Assembly (NCBI GenBank): GCA_020049615.1
Contig: JAIFKN010000180.1
Location: 1-12,080, forward strand
Direction of reading: 5' to 3'
DNA: 12,080 bases
Source: a bacterium
GTDB lineage: Bacteria > Planctomycetota > UBA11346
This document shows positions 1-7,015 of the stretch, in pieces. The notes under the pieces are model-generated. The model saw only the letters and a program-made list of their open reading frames with translations, was not told the origin of the DNA and made no database searches. The position numbers and the translations under genes were made by a program. The stretch's first letter is position 1. Every line of letters begins with the position of its first letter.

Positions 1-113
1 TGATTATACCGCATCAAACCACAATTCGTTGAGGTGCGAATCGGGCACCCATGACGGTCAGAGGCGTCTATCCCCGACAGGCTCCTAGGGCTGGGCGAAG
101 CCCAGCTGGCCAG
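1..113. other. Non-coding left edge, downstream of the sensor kinase
   Basis: No coding sequence is supported here. The first 45 or so bases are noticeably richer in A and T than the rest of the window, which fits an intergenic stretch, but I cannot point to a convincing promoter. The only clear structure is the hairpin at 89-107, described separately. A plus-strand reading frame starting at 51 runs into the kinase gene antisense and looks like a GC-rich shadow. Confidence 0.5.
89..107 (-). terminator. Possible terminator hairpin after the sensor kinase
   Basis: CTGGGC (91-96), GAA loop (97-99), GCCCAG (100-105) is a perfect inverted repeat. It is extended by a G-C pair (90/106) and a G-T pair (89/107). 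It starts 7 bp beyond the kinase stop codon on the minus strand. No T-run follows on that strand, so it is not a classical intrinsic terminator; it may protect the 3' end or work with Rho. Confidence 0.35.
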
Positions 114-1451
114 TCAGGGCGGCATCGCCAGGCGGGCGGTGAACCCGCCATCCGCAGCGGACAGCTCGAGCCGAGCGTGCAGCAGGCCGCAGATGCGCCG
201 GCAGAGCGCCAGACCGAGGCCGCAGTGGGATCCGTCGCTGCGCGCCTCGTCGGCACGGTAGAAGGCGGTGCCGAGCCGTTCGGGATCGGGCATGATCCGG
301 CACGGATTGTGCACGATCAGACCTGGGCCATCGAGTTGGACGGTGATCGCACCGGCGTCGCCGTGCGCCACCGCGTTGCCCAGCAGATTGTCGAGCACGA
401 CGTCGAGATGCACCGATGACGAGGTCACCACTGTGGTCCCGCCGACGCTGCTGGTGATGGTCTGCCCCCGCGCTGCCGCCCGCGCCTCCCAGCGCTCGAC
501 CACCGCTTCGAGCAACGGCGCGAGATCGACCGGTTCGGCGGCGAGTTGCTCGCGTCCGGCCTCGATGCGCGCCAGCATGAGGATGTTGCCGACCATCGCC
601 TGCATCCGCCCGACGTTGCCGAGGAGGCCGCGCAGCACCGCCTGCTCGGCCGGATCGGATGTGGCCAGCAGCCGGAATTCGATCTCGCTGCGCAGACCGG
701 CGACCGGCGTGCGCAGTTCGTGCGCGATGTTGGCGATGGTCGCCTGTTCGCGGCGGAAGGCCTGCTCAAGCCCGCCGAGCATGGCATTGAGACGCTCGAC
801 CAGGCTCCGGACCTCATCGGGGGCGGCACCGATCGCCAGACGGGCGGCGAGATCGTCGGGGCGCAGGCGCGAGACCTCGGCGTCCAGGCTGGCCAGCGGG
901 CGCAGGACGGCGCGGCGGAGGGCGATCGCGGCGCCGACCGCGAGGGCGGTGGCGACCAGCCAGAGCACACTGAGGCCGATCGCCATCCGGCGCAGCTCCG
1001 CATCGGCGTCTGCCAGCGATTCGCCGAGCAGGAGGACGGCTGCACCGGTGGTCTCACCACCAGGCGGGGCCTGGGTGGCCACCGCCGCCACCCGTACCCG
1101 ACCGACAGTGCCACGCCAGCCGTCGGCCGGAACCGCCCCAGCCGGGCGCAGGTCGATCTCGGGCTCCGGCCCCAGGTTCCGCCCATCCGGTGCGATGAGC
1201 TGGGTCAGACGCGGCGGCCCGCTCCGGCCGTCGGGCGGATGCGGCGGGCGCCCCTCGGACGGTCGCGGTCCTCGCCAGCGTCCGCTGCTCGAGATGCGCT
1301 GCATGCGTTCGCAGCGCTCATCGAGATCGCGTTCGATATCGGCGAGCAGGACGGCACGAAGCGAGAACCACATCGCCAGAGAAGCCACCAGCACGGTGCC
1401 GGCGGTGATGCCGACCACGGCCACGGTCAGGCGGGTGGCGAGCCGGCTCAT
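114..1451 (-). CDS. Two-component sensor histidine kinase (HAMP, HisKA, HATPase)
   Basis: A 445-aa membrane-bound sensor kinase that should autophosphorylate on His and pass phosphate to the regulator encoded just upstream. Helix 1 spans about residues 8-30. An extracytoplasmic loop (about 31-155, rich in Pro, Arg and Gly) is followed by helix 2 (about 157-178) and a HAMP linker (about 179-230). The H box is NIAHELRTP with His244. The N box is DNLLGN (354-359) and the G2 box is GLGLAL (411-416). The usual DxGxG of the G1 box is replaced by a VHNPC stretch near 380-384, a place where CusS-like metal sensors carry NPG. Its ATG overlaps the regulator's TGA as ATGA, so translation is probably coupled. 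The signal is unknown; the loop has no recognisable ligand domain. The family is secure but the specific role is not. Confidence 0.93.
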   Translation of the reverse strand: MSRLATRLTVAVVGITAGTVLVASLAMWFSLRAVLLADIERDLDERCERMQRISSSGRWRGPRPSEGRPPHPPDGRSGPPRLTQLIAPDGRNLGPEPEIDLRPAGAVPADGWRGTVGRVRVAAVATQAPPGGETTGAAVLLLGESLADADAELRRMAIGLSVLWLVATALAVGAAIALRRAVLRPLASLDAEVSRLRPDDLAARLAIGAAPDEVRSLVERLNAMLGGLEQAFRREQATIANIAHELRTPVAGLRSEIEFRLLATSDPAEQAVLRGLLGNVGRMQAMVGNILMLARIEAGREQLAAEPVDLAPLLEAVVERWEARAAARGQTITSSVGGTTVVTSSSVHLDVVLDNLLGNAVAHGDAGAITVQLDGPGLIVHNPCRIMPDPERLGTAFYRADEARSDGSHCGLGLALCRRICGLLHARLELSAADGGFTARLAMPP

Positions 1452-2122
1452 GCCTCGGCCGAGAGCTGGTAGCCGAAGCCGCGCCGGGTGTGCAGCAGCG
1501 GCAGCACGCCCGGCGGATGCAGCTTGCGCCGCAGTCGGCCGATCAGCACGTCGATCAGGTTGCTGGTCGCCTCGGCCTCGCCAGGGTAGAGCTGGGCGAA
1601 GAGGTCCTCGCGCGCGACCACCGCCGGCATGCGCGCTGCGAGGTACTCAAGGGCCTGGTACTCCTTCGGCGTCAAGTCCAGGCGACGACCCGCGCGGCGC
1701 ACCAGTCGGGCGGCAGTGTCCAGTTCGAGATCGGCAATGGTGATGAGCGGATCGGCTCGATGGTCGCCGCGCCGGCCCAGGGCGCGGATGCGCGCCAGCA
1801 GTTCCGCTACGGCGAAGGGCTTGACCAGGTAGTCGTCGGCACCGGCATCGAGGCCGGCGACGCGATCGTCGATGCCATCGCGGGCGGTGAGCAGCAGCAC
1901 GGGCACGCGCGAACCGGAGCGGCGCAGCCGGCGCAGCACTTCGAGTCCGCAGAGACCGGGCAGCATGCGATCGAGAATGATCAACTCGTGGCGCGCCTCG
2001 CTGGCGGCCTCCCAGCCGGAAGTGCCATCTGCGCAGGCGTCCACGACATGGCCGGCGGCGGACAGTCCGCGTTCCAGCGAACCGCGCAGGGCGTCGTTGT
2101 CCTCGATCAGCAGCAGGCGCAC
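1448..2122 (-). CDS. OmpR/PhoB-family response regulator
   Basis: A 224-aa DNA-binding response regulator, the cognate partner of the overlapping kinase gene. The receiver domain (about 1-115) has the acidic pair Glu7/Asp8, phospho-acceptor Asp51 in the LDRMLPG motif, Thr79 and Lys101 in the KPF motif, so it should be a working phospho-switch. The C-terminal winged helix (about 125-224) has the family hallmarks: LTPKEY (150-155), the recognition-helix region around NLIDVLIGRLRRKL, and the RGFGY wing near 214-218. The start is GTG at 2122, chosen because it gives the canonical MRLLLIEDND beginning; the two ATG triplets just upstream are out of frame. No good Shine-Dalgarno is visible. It lies 73 bp downstream of ppa on the same strand, so read-through from ppa is possible. 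Overall layout is QseB/PmrA-like, but targets cannot be inferred. Confidence 0.95.
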   Translation of the reverse strand: MRLLLIEDNDALRGSLERGLSAAGHVVDACADGTSGWEAASEARHELIILDRMLPGLCGLEVLRRLRRSGSRVPVLLLTARDGIDDRVAGLDAGADDYLVKPFAVAELLARIRALGRRGDHRADPLITIADLELDTAARLVRRAGRRLDLTPKEYQALEYLAARMPAVVAREDLFAQLYPGEAEATSNLIDVLIGRLRRKLHPPGVLPLLHTRRGFGYQLSAEA

Positions 2123-2124
2123 GA

Positions 2125-2140
2125 CGGCATCATGGTGCCG
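2125..2140 (-). promoter_or_regulatory. Short inverted repeat just upstream of the regulator GTG
   Basis: CGGCA (2125-2129) and TGCCG (2136-2140) flank a 6-base loop. As RNA on the minus strand this small hairpin would end 2 nt before the GTG start and occupy the ribosome-binding region, where no Shine-Dalgarno is apparent. It could hold initiation low, or it could be chance in GC-rich DNA. Confidence 0.2.
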
Positions 2141-2152
2141 CGGGCCGGGAAT

Positions 2153-2169
2153 ACAGCGTGCGCCGCTGT
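2153..2169 (-). terminator. Inverted repeat between ppa and the response regulator
   Basis: ACAGCG (2153-2158), a 5-base TGCGC loop, and CGCTGT (2164-2169) make a perfect 6-bp stem in the 73-bp gap after ppa. No T-run follows on the minus strand. It may be a weak ppa terminator. The 17-bp dyad could equally be an operator for the regulator gene, for example autoregulation, since it sits about 30 bp upstream of that start. Confidence 0.3.
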
Positions 2170-2195
2170 CATGCAGCCGTCAGGTCGGCACGTCC

Positions 2196-2909
2196 TCAGG
2201 ACTTCTTGATCTGCTTCGGCCGGGCGATCAGCGGGTCGACCTCGGGGATGCCATCGGAGTCGGCCTTGCGATGCACCTTGGTCACGCTGATCAGGTCGGA
2301 CTGCTTGATGTCGGTCTTGATCACCTTGACCTTGGCCTTCAGGCCCTTGGGCGTCGGCTTGTTCCAGCGGTCGATCAGACCCTTCTTGTAGTCCTGGTAG
2401 CGCTGCACGGACTCCATGATGATCTGGTGGGCGACCAGGCGATCCTCCCAGCCGTAGGTGTCCGACTTCTTGCCCTCCAGCTCCTTGTAGATGTTGAAGA
2501 AGTAGTCGATCTCGGACAGGTAGTGCTTGGCCAGGTGCTGCAGGCCGTGCACCTCGCGCAGGCGCGGATCGGCCACCGGCACGGTGAGGACCTTGTGATC
2601 GAGTCCGGCGTCATCGCGCATGACCAGGACGCCGACCGGACGGACCTCGATCAGGCAGCCGGGGAAGGTCTCATGCTCGACGATCACCACCACGTCGAGC
2701 GGATCGCCGTCCTCGGACAGGGTTCGCGGAAAGAAGCCATAGGCGCCGGGATAGTGCACCGGGCTGTAGAGCGTGCGGTCGAGACGGAAGACGTTCAGCT
2801 CCTTGTCGTACTCGTACTTGTTCGACGAGCCCTTGGGGATCTCGATGATGGCGTTGAGCGCATGCGGCAGGTCGCGGCCGGTGGGCAGGTCGTCGAGGTA
2901 GCTGATCAT
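2196..2909 (-). CDS. ppa: Inorganic pyrophosphatase (family I) with basic C-terminal extension
   Basis: A 237-aa soluble pyrophosphatase that hydrolyses PPi to two phosphates in the cytoplasm and so drives nucleic acid, protein and lipid synthesis. The Mg-binding signature DGDPLD is at 67-72 (Asp67, Asp69, Asp72). By comparison with the E. coli enzyme the other active-site residues also appear present: Glu23, Lys31, Glu33, Arg45, Tyr53, Tyr57, Asp99, Asp104, Lys106, Tyr141 and Lys142. Bacterial family I enzymes are typically about 175 aa. Here the core ends near residue 176 and is followed by about 60 residues rich in Lys and Arg. The start is ATG 2909, supported by GGAG five bases upstream and by MISYLDDL leading straight into the fold; the longer in-frame opening to 3065 has no such support. 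Diverges from the small exported protein at 2999. Confidence 0.96.
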   Translation of the reverse strand: MISYLDDLPTGRDLPHALNAIIEIPKGSSNKYEYDKELNVFRLDRTLYSPVHYPGAYGFFPRTLSEDGDPLDVVVIVEHETFPGCLIEVRPVGVLVMRDDAGLDHKVLTVPVADPRLREVHGLQHLAKHYLSEIDYFFNIYKELEGKKSDTYGWEDRLVAHQIIMESVQRYQDYKKGLIDRWNKPTPKGLKAKVKVIKTDIKQSDLISVTKVHRKADSDGIPEVDPLIARPKQIKKS

Positions 2910-2998
2910 GTGGACTCCGTGACGTACCGTCCTAGCCGTCCTCGACTCGGCGCCAAGCGCATCCGTTGCAAGGTTCCGCCGCCTCCCATGACACCGGC

Positions 2999-3262
2999 AT
3001 GCTCCGCATCCTGCCGCTCTGCCTCGCCGTCCTGGTCTGCGCCGCTTGCCAGCCGCGCATGCCACTGTCGCGCACCGAGGCGAGTTCGGCGGCGCGCAAC
3101 TGGTGCGTCCGCGATGGCCTGGCCTGGGGTGACCCTGTTGAGATCATACCGCCGGCGGCAGCCGACACCGAAGGACGCCGCTGGTGGACGGTGCGCTTCG
3201 CCGGCGAGGGCCGGACGGCGCTGGTCAACGCCGACAGCGGATGGGTGAAGCAGGCCAAGTAG
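2999..3262 (+). CDS. Small exported protein, possible lipoprotein, function unknown
   Basis: I do not recognise this 87-aa protein. Residues 1-17 look like a Sec signal: Arg3, then a hydrophobic run to Ala16 and a Cys at 17. VCAAC at 13-17 resembles a lipobox but has Cys rather than Leu at -3, so lipidation is uncertain. The mature part has one further Cys (Cys36), a WW pair (62-63), and an alternating pattern through TVRF and TALVNADSGWV (about 64-83) that suggests beta strands. The start is the ATG at 2999, which places the signal at the N-terminus; an in-frame TTG at 2966 would add 11 residues ahead of it. No clear Shine-Dalgarno. Diverges from ppa across 89 bp and precedes the ABC transporter genes on the same strand by 135 bp. 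The signal peptide and ordinary composition favour a real gene. Confidence 0.65.
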   Translation: MLRILPLCLAVLVCAACQPRMPLSRTEASSAARNWCVRDGLAWGDPVEIIPPAAADTEGRRWWTVRFAGEGRTALVNADSGWVKQAK

Positions 3263-3263
3263 G

Positions 3264-3291
3264 CTTGAGGATCGAGGTCTGAGGCTTGAGG
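3264..3291 (+). repeat. Heptad repeat array, CTTGAGG type
   Basis: Four consecutive 7-bp units: CTTGAGG, ATCGAGG, TCTGAGG, CTTGAGG. All share a GAGG end, and the first and last are identical. The array begins one base after the TAG stop of the small exported protein. It is the reverse complement of the unit found at 3362-3395, so the two arrays are inverted relative to each other. Confidence 0.8.
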
Positions 3292-3361
3292 TCCATTGCC
3301 ACTCGCAGACCCAGGAGAAGGTCCGAACCAGACGACGAGCCCAACGACCAGCAACGTCCAT

Positions 3362-3395
3362 CCTCAAGCCCCAAGCCTCAAGCCTCCAGCCTCCC
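3362..3395 (+). repeat. Heptad repeat array, CCTCAAG type (inverted partner)
   Basis: Units in 7-bp register: CCTCAAG, CCCCAAG, CCTCAAG, CCTCCAG, then a partial CCTCCC. CCTCAAG is the reverse complement of the CTTGAGG unit at 3264-3291. The 9-mers GGCTTGAGG (3262-3270 and 3283-3291) can pair with CCTCAAGCC (3376-3384 and 3362-3370), giving a nested long stem with a 70-nt inner loop. The array ends 2 bases before the likely TTG start of the ABC transporter gene. Confidence 0.8.
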
Positions 3396-3397
3396 CC

Positions 3398-5170
3398 TTG
3401 CACCCCCTCCTCCGCCTCCTCGCCCTCTATCGCAACCACCTCGGTCTCGCCGCGGTCGTCGTTCTCGGCCTGGGTCTGGTCAACCTCGCCCAGCCGGCGA
3501 CGGCCTGGCTGGTCGGCCGTGCGGTCGAGGCGCTGCGCGACGGCAGCGCGGTACGGCACCTGGCTGACGGCTCGCTCGACGCCAGCGGGGCGTGGTTCTG
3601 GGTCTGGGTGCTGGTCGGGGTCACGGTGCTGCGCGGGCTGCTGCAATACGGCGCCACCATCGTCGCCATGGTCCTCGGACAGCGCCTGCTGCATACCCTG
3701 CGTGACCGCATCTTCGACGCGGTGCAGCACCTCGACCTGGCCTGGCACCGCACGCATGGCGCCGGTGAGGTGATCAACCGCACCACGCGCGACAGCGACC
3801 TGGTCCGCGACGCGATCGTCGGCGGCTCGCGCAGCCTGTTCGAACTGATCATGGTCGTGGTCGGGACGCTCGGCCTGCTGCTGTGGTACCACTGGATCCT
3901 CGCGCTGGTGCCGACCCTACTGGTCGCCACAGCCATCTGGATCATGAAGAGCCAGGCCAGCCGGCTGGTCGCACTCGATCGCGCGGCAGCGGAAAGCTAC
4001 GATGCGGTCAGCCAGGAGCTCAGCGAGGGCGTCAACGGCGTGCGCGTGATCAAGGCCTTCGCCCTCGAAGGCCAGCGGGTCGACCGCTTCACCGGCAAGG
4101 TCGATGCGTTCACCGCCAAGGCGCGCGCCGCGATCCGCTACACCGCCGCCCGGCTGCCCTTCCCGCAGCTGATCGTCTCGCTCGGCCATGTCTGGGTCCT
4201 CGGCTGCGGCGGCTGGCTGGTGACCCGTGGCGAGCTGACCCCGGGCGACCTGATCGCCGCGATGATGGTGATCCAGGGCCTGGTCTTCCGCGTCGAGGCG
4301 ATCGGCTGGCTGGTGCGCATGTTCGCCGATGCCTCCTCCTCGGCCGGGCGCATCGTCGAGATCCTCGACGCCAGGCCGACCATCGCGCAGAGCCTGCGCG
4401 GATCGAACGTTGTCCCCGAAGGCCCACTGGGGGTACGGCTGGAGCAAGTGGTGGTGCGCATCGCCGGCCGCCCGGTGCTCGATGGCGTCGACCTGACGCT
4501 GGAGCCGGGCACCATCACCGCCCTGGTCGGTGCGACCGGCTCGGGCAAGACCACCCTGGCCCAGCTGGTGCCTCGGCTGCGCGATCCGGAATCGGGCCGG
4601 GTGCTGGTGCGCGGTGGCGATGGGGCCTGGCTCGACCTGCGCTCCTTCGATCCGCAGGCCTGGCGGCGGCGCTGCCAGCTGGCCTTCCAGGAGGCGTTCC
4701 TCTTCTCCGACACCATGGCCGCAAACCTCCGCCTGGTCCGGCCCGAGGCGGACGAAGATGAACTTCGCGAAGCTCTCCGGCTTGCCGCCGCCGATGAGGT
4801 CGCCGCGAGCCTGAACGATGGACTGGATGGGCGCATCGGCGAGCGCGGCGTCACCCTGTCTGGCGGTCAGCGCCAGCGCGTCTGCCTGGCCCGCGCCCTG
4901 CTCGCCCGGCCGGCAGTGCTGGTGCTCGATGACGCGACCAGCGCCCTGGATGCGGTCACCGAGACGCGCGTGCTCGCCAACCTGCGCAGCCACCTCGCCG
5001 CTACCGCCGTGCTCATGGTCTGCGCCAAGCCGGCGACCTGCGCCGCCGCCGATCGCGTCGTGATGCTGCGCGCCGGCCGCATCGCCGCCGCCGGCACGCA
5101 CACCGAACTCGCCGCCGCCAACCACCTGTATCGGGATCTGCTCGGTCTCGACCGCGAGGCGGCGGCATGA
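3398..5170 (+). CDS. ABC exporter half-transporter with degenerate ATPase site (heterodimer subunit 1)
   Basis: A membrane protein of 590 aa with an N-terminal six-helix exporter domain and a C-terminal ATP-binding domain. Numbering below is from the TTG at 3398. Walker A is GATGSGKTT (378-386), the Q-loop Gln is 431, the signature is a canonical LSGGQ (487-491), and Walker B is VLVLDD (507-512). The catalytic Glu after Walker B is Asp512, and the H-switch His is replaced by Ala in the VCAKPAT stretch near 541-547. Both changes mark the inactive site of asymmetric exporters such as TM287/288 and TAP1. The start is uncertain. TTG 3398 puts the first helix at the usual distance. TTG 3296 has a GAGG upstream but would translate a Pro-rich stretch through the repeat array. 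Cargo is unknown; these pairs export drugs, lipids or peptides. Confidence 0.92.
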   Translation: MHPLLRLLALYRNHLGLAAVVVLGLGLVNLAQPATAWLVGRAVEALRDGSAVRHLADGSLDASGAWFWVWVLVGVTVLRGLLQYGATIVAMVLGQRLLHTLRDRIFDAVQHLDLAWHRTHGAGEVINRTTRDSDLVRDAIVGGSRSLFELIMVVVGTLGLLLWYHWILALVPTLLVATAIWIMKSQASRLVALDRAAAESYDAVSQELSEGVNGVRVIKAFALEGQRVDRFTGKVDAFTAKARAAIRYTAARLPFPQLIVSLGHVWVLGCGGWLVTRGELTPGDLIAAMMVIQGLVFRVEAIGWLVRMFADASSSAGRIVEILDARPTIAQSLRGSNVVPEGPLGVRLEQVVVRIAGRPVLDGVDLTLEPGTITALVGATGSGKTTLAQLVPRLRDPESGRVLVRGGDGAWLDLRSFDPQAWRRRCQLAFQEAFLFSDTMAANLRLVRPEADEDELREALRLAAADEVAASLNDGLDGRIGERGVTLSGGQRQRVCLARALLARPAVLVLDDATSALDAVTETRVLANLRSHLAATAVLMVCAKPATCAAADRVVMLRAGRIAAAGTHTELAAANHLYRDLLGLDREAAA

Positions 5171-6987
5171 GCAGGCCTCCACCGCCGCCGCAGGCGAAGC
5201 CTGGACAGGCGGACGATCTCCAGGACGAGGAGGAGCAGGCCCGCGCCAAGCTCGACCGCGCCACGGCGGCACGGCTCTGGGAATTGACCCGTGGCACGCG
5301 CGGGCCGTTGCTGGCCCTCGCTGCACTCGAAGCCTTCATGGTGGTCTCGATCGTCATCCGGCCGTGGTTCCTCGCCAACATCATCGACCATACCATCGCC
5401 GGCACCGCCACAGCCACCGTCTTCATCATCGCCCTGGCCGGGCTGCTGGCGACCTGGCTGGTGCGCTTCGGCGGCGCCGGATTCGCCCACTGGCTGGCCG
5501 GACGCATCGCCCTGCGCGTGCTGGCCGGGCTGCGGCGGCGGCTCTACGCCCACGTCCATGGCTTGTCGATGCGCTACTTCGACACCACCCGCGCCGGACG
5601 CATCGTCGCCCGCGTCGACCGAGACGTCGAGGCTCTGCAGCCTGCCCTGGTCAACGCCGCGCCCGAGGGCCTTGGCGTGCTGCTGCGCTTCACCGGCGCG
5701 TCGGTGGCGATGCTGCTGATCGACCCATGGATGTTCGTCGTGCTGGCGCCGCTGCTCCCGGTGCTGCTGGTCACCGCGATGCTGTTCCGCAAGGCCGGTC
5801 AGAAGCGCTGGGGCCAGGTCGCCGAGGCCAAGAGCCGGGTGACGGCGCACCTTTGCGAGACCATCACCGGGGTCGGCGTGATCCAGCAGAGCGCCGCCGA
5901 GGTCTTCAACCGGACGCGCTACGGCGGCCTGCTCGGCGCCCTCGACGCAACGGCGATCCGCGCCTCCTACGCCTGGGGCTGGTTCGGCCCGTTCACCGCC
6001 CTGCTCTCGACCGTGGGCATCGCCGCGCTGCTGCTGGTCGGCGGGCACCACCTTGCCGAGGGCAGACTGACGGTCGGCGAACTGGCGCAGTGCGTCTTCT
6101 ATGTCTTCCTCTTCCTCGGCCCGCTGCAGGAGATCGGCGACCTGATCGAGCGCCTGGCCACCGCCAGCGCGGCGGCGCAGCGCGTCTTCCTGCTCCTCGA
6201 CACCCGGCCGGAGATCATCGATGCCGCCGATGCCCGGCCCCTGCCGCCGGTGTCCGGGGCGGTCTCGCTCCGCGGCGTGCACTTCGCCTATCTGCCAGGC
6301 AAACCGGTGCTGCGCGGCGTCGATCTCGAGATCCGGCCGGGCGAGACCGTGGCGGTGGTCGGCCCGACCGGCCACGGCAAGAGCACCCTGGTCCAGCTGC
6401 TGACCCGCTTCTACGACCCGGTGTCGGGGACGGTCGCGATCGATGGCCATGATCTCAGGGGCGTGACCCAGGAGAGCCTGCGTCGCCAGATTGCGGTGGT
6501 GCCGCAGGACAACGTCCTCTTCAGCGGCACGATCCGCGACAACCTGCGCCTGGCGCGGCCCGACGCCTCGGATGCCGACATCGACGCCGCCGTCGCGCTC
6601 CTGGGCGCCGACGAGGTGCTGCTCGCCCTGCCCAAAGGCCTCGACACCGACTGCGGGCCGGGCGGTGCGAACCTCAGCCACGGCCAGCGCCAGCTCGTCT
6701 GCCTGGTGCGCGCCTGCCTAGCCGACCCGCGCGTGCTGGTCCTCGACGAGGCGACGAGCGCGGTCGACATCCACACTGAAGGCCGTATCCGCCGGGCGCT
6801 CAAGCGGCTGGTCGAGGGCCGCACCGCGGTGATCGTGGCGCACCGGCTGGCGACCATCCGCGACGCGGACCGCATCGTCGTCATGCACGAGGGCCTGATC
6901 GCCGAGCAGGGCTCGCATGAGCAATTGATGGCCTCCGGCGGCCGGTATGCCGCGCTGTACGCCAGCTCGCAGCAGGCCGGAGGATGA
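5167..6987 (+). CDS. ABC exporter half-transporter (heterodimer subunit 2)
   Basis: A 606-aa partner of the preceding gene, overlapping it by 4 bp (ATGA), with GAGG seven bases before the ATG. Residues 1-35 are a cytoplasmic Pro-rich then acidic tail. Six helices follow in about 45-330 and the ATPase domain in about 360-606. Walker A is GPTGHGKST (399-407), the Q-loop Gln is 447, and Walker B is VLVLDE with the catalytic Glu528. His559 (VAHRLAT) is the H-switch. The signature motif is LSHGQ (503-507), not LSGGQ. It has the catalytic residues the first subunit lacks, while the first subunit has the canonical signature this one lacks. Together they should make one active and one degenerate ATP site, so obligate heterodimer formation is the natural reading. 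The transported substrate cannot be told from sequence. Confidence 0.95.
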   Translation: MSRPPPPPQAKPGQADDLQDEEEQARAKLDRATAARLWELTRGTRGPLLALAALEAFMVVSIVIRPWFLANIIDHTIAGTATATVFIIALAGLLATWLVRFGGAGFAHWLAGRIALRVLAGLRRRLYAHVHGLSMRYFDTTRAGRIVARVDRDVEALQPALVNAAPEGLGVLLRFTGASVAMLLIDPWMFVVLAPLLPVLLVTAMLFRKAGQKRWGQVAEAKSRVTAHLCETITGVGVIQQSAAEVFNRTRYGGLLGALDATAIRASYAWGWFGPFTALLSTVGIAALLLVGGHHLAEGRLTVGELAQCVFYVFLFLGPLQEIGDLIERLATASAAAQRVFLLLDTRPEIIDAADARPLPPVSGAVSLRGVHFAYLPGKPVLRGVDLEIRPGETVAVVGPTGHGKSTLVQLLTRFYDPVSGTVAIDGHDLRGVTQESLRRQIAVVPQDNVLFSGTIRDNLRLARPDASDADIDAAVALLGADEVLLALPKGLDTDCGPGGANLSHGQRQLVCLVRACLADPRVLVLDEATSAVDIHTEGRIRRALKRLVEGRTAVIVAHRLATIRDADRIVVMHEGLIAEQGSHEQLMASGGRYAALYASSQQAGG

Positions 6988-7002
6988 GGCGCTGGAGGCG
7001 CC
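6988..7002. terminator. Possible bidirectional hairpin between convergent genes
   Basis: GGCGC (6988-6992), loop TGGAG, GCGCC (6998-7002). It begins directly after the second ABC gene's stop and lies 13 bp from the stop of the convergent permease gene. The stem is only 5 bp and has no T-run on either side. Position in a 28-bp convergent gap is the main argument for it as a terminator. Confidence 0.35.
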
Positions 7003-7015
7003 GACCAGGGCGGCC

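Noticed and set aside
268..1743. Long plus-strand open frame (491 codons) opposite the sensor kinase and regulator
   Set aside because: It is antisense to two clear genes and Arg/Ser/Ala-rich with no domain. Long antisense frames are expected at this GC content.
2910..2998. Sigma-70 promoters in the divergent ppa/exported-protein gap
   Set aside because: Only weak matches were found (for example TTGCAA at 2966 without a fitting -10 box); not strong enough to annotate.
2910..3065. Upstream in-frame extension of the pyrophosphatase
   Set aside because: It would overlap the small exported protein gene antisense, has an Arg/Cys-rich composition, and ATG 2909 has a GGAG at good spacing.
3264..3395. 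CRISPR array
   Set aside because: The 7-bp units are contiguous with no spacers; the period is far too short.
3398..5170. First ABC subunit as a decaying pseudogene because of its altered catalytic residues
   Set aside because: The frame is intact, Walker A and LSGGQ are perfect, and the partner has the complementary change, which fits a functional asymmetric dimer.
3917..6681. Minus-strand open frames of 469 and 604 codons opposite the ABC genes
   Set aside because: They lie antisense to well-supported ABC domains and are rich in Gln, Asp, His and Arg with no motifs; typical GC-rich shadow frames.
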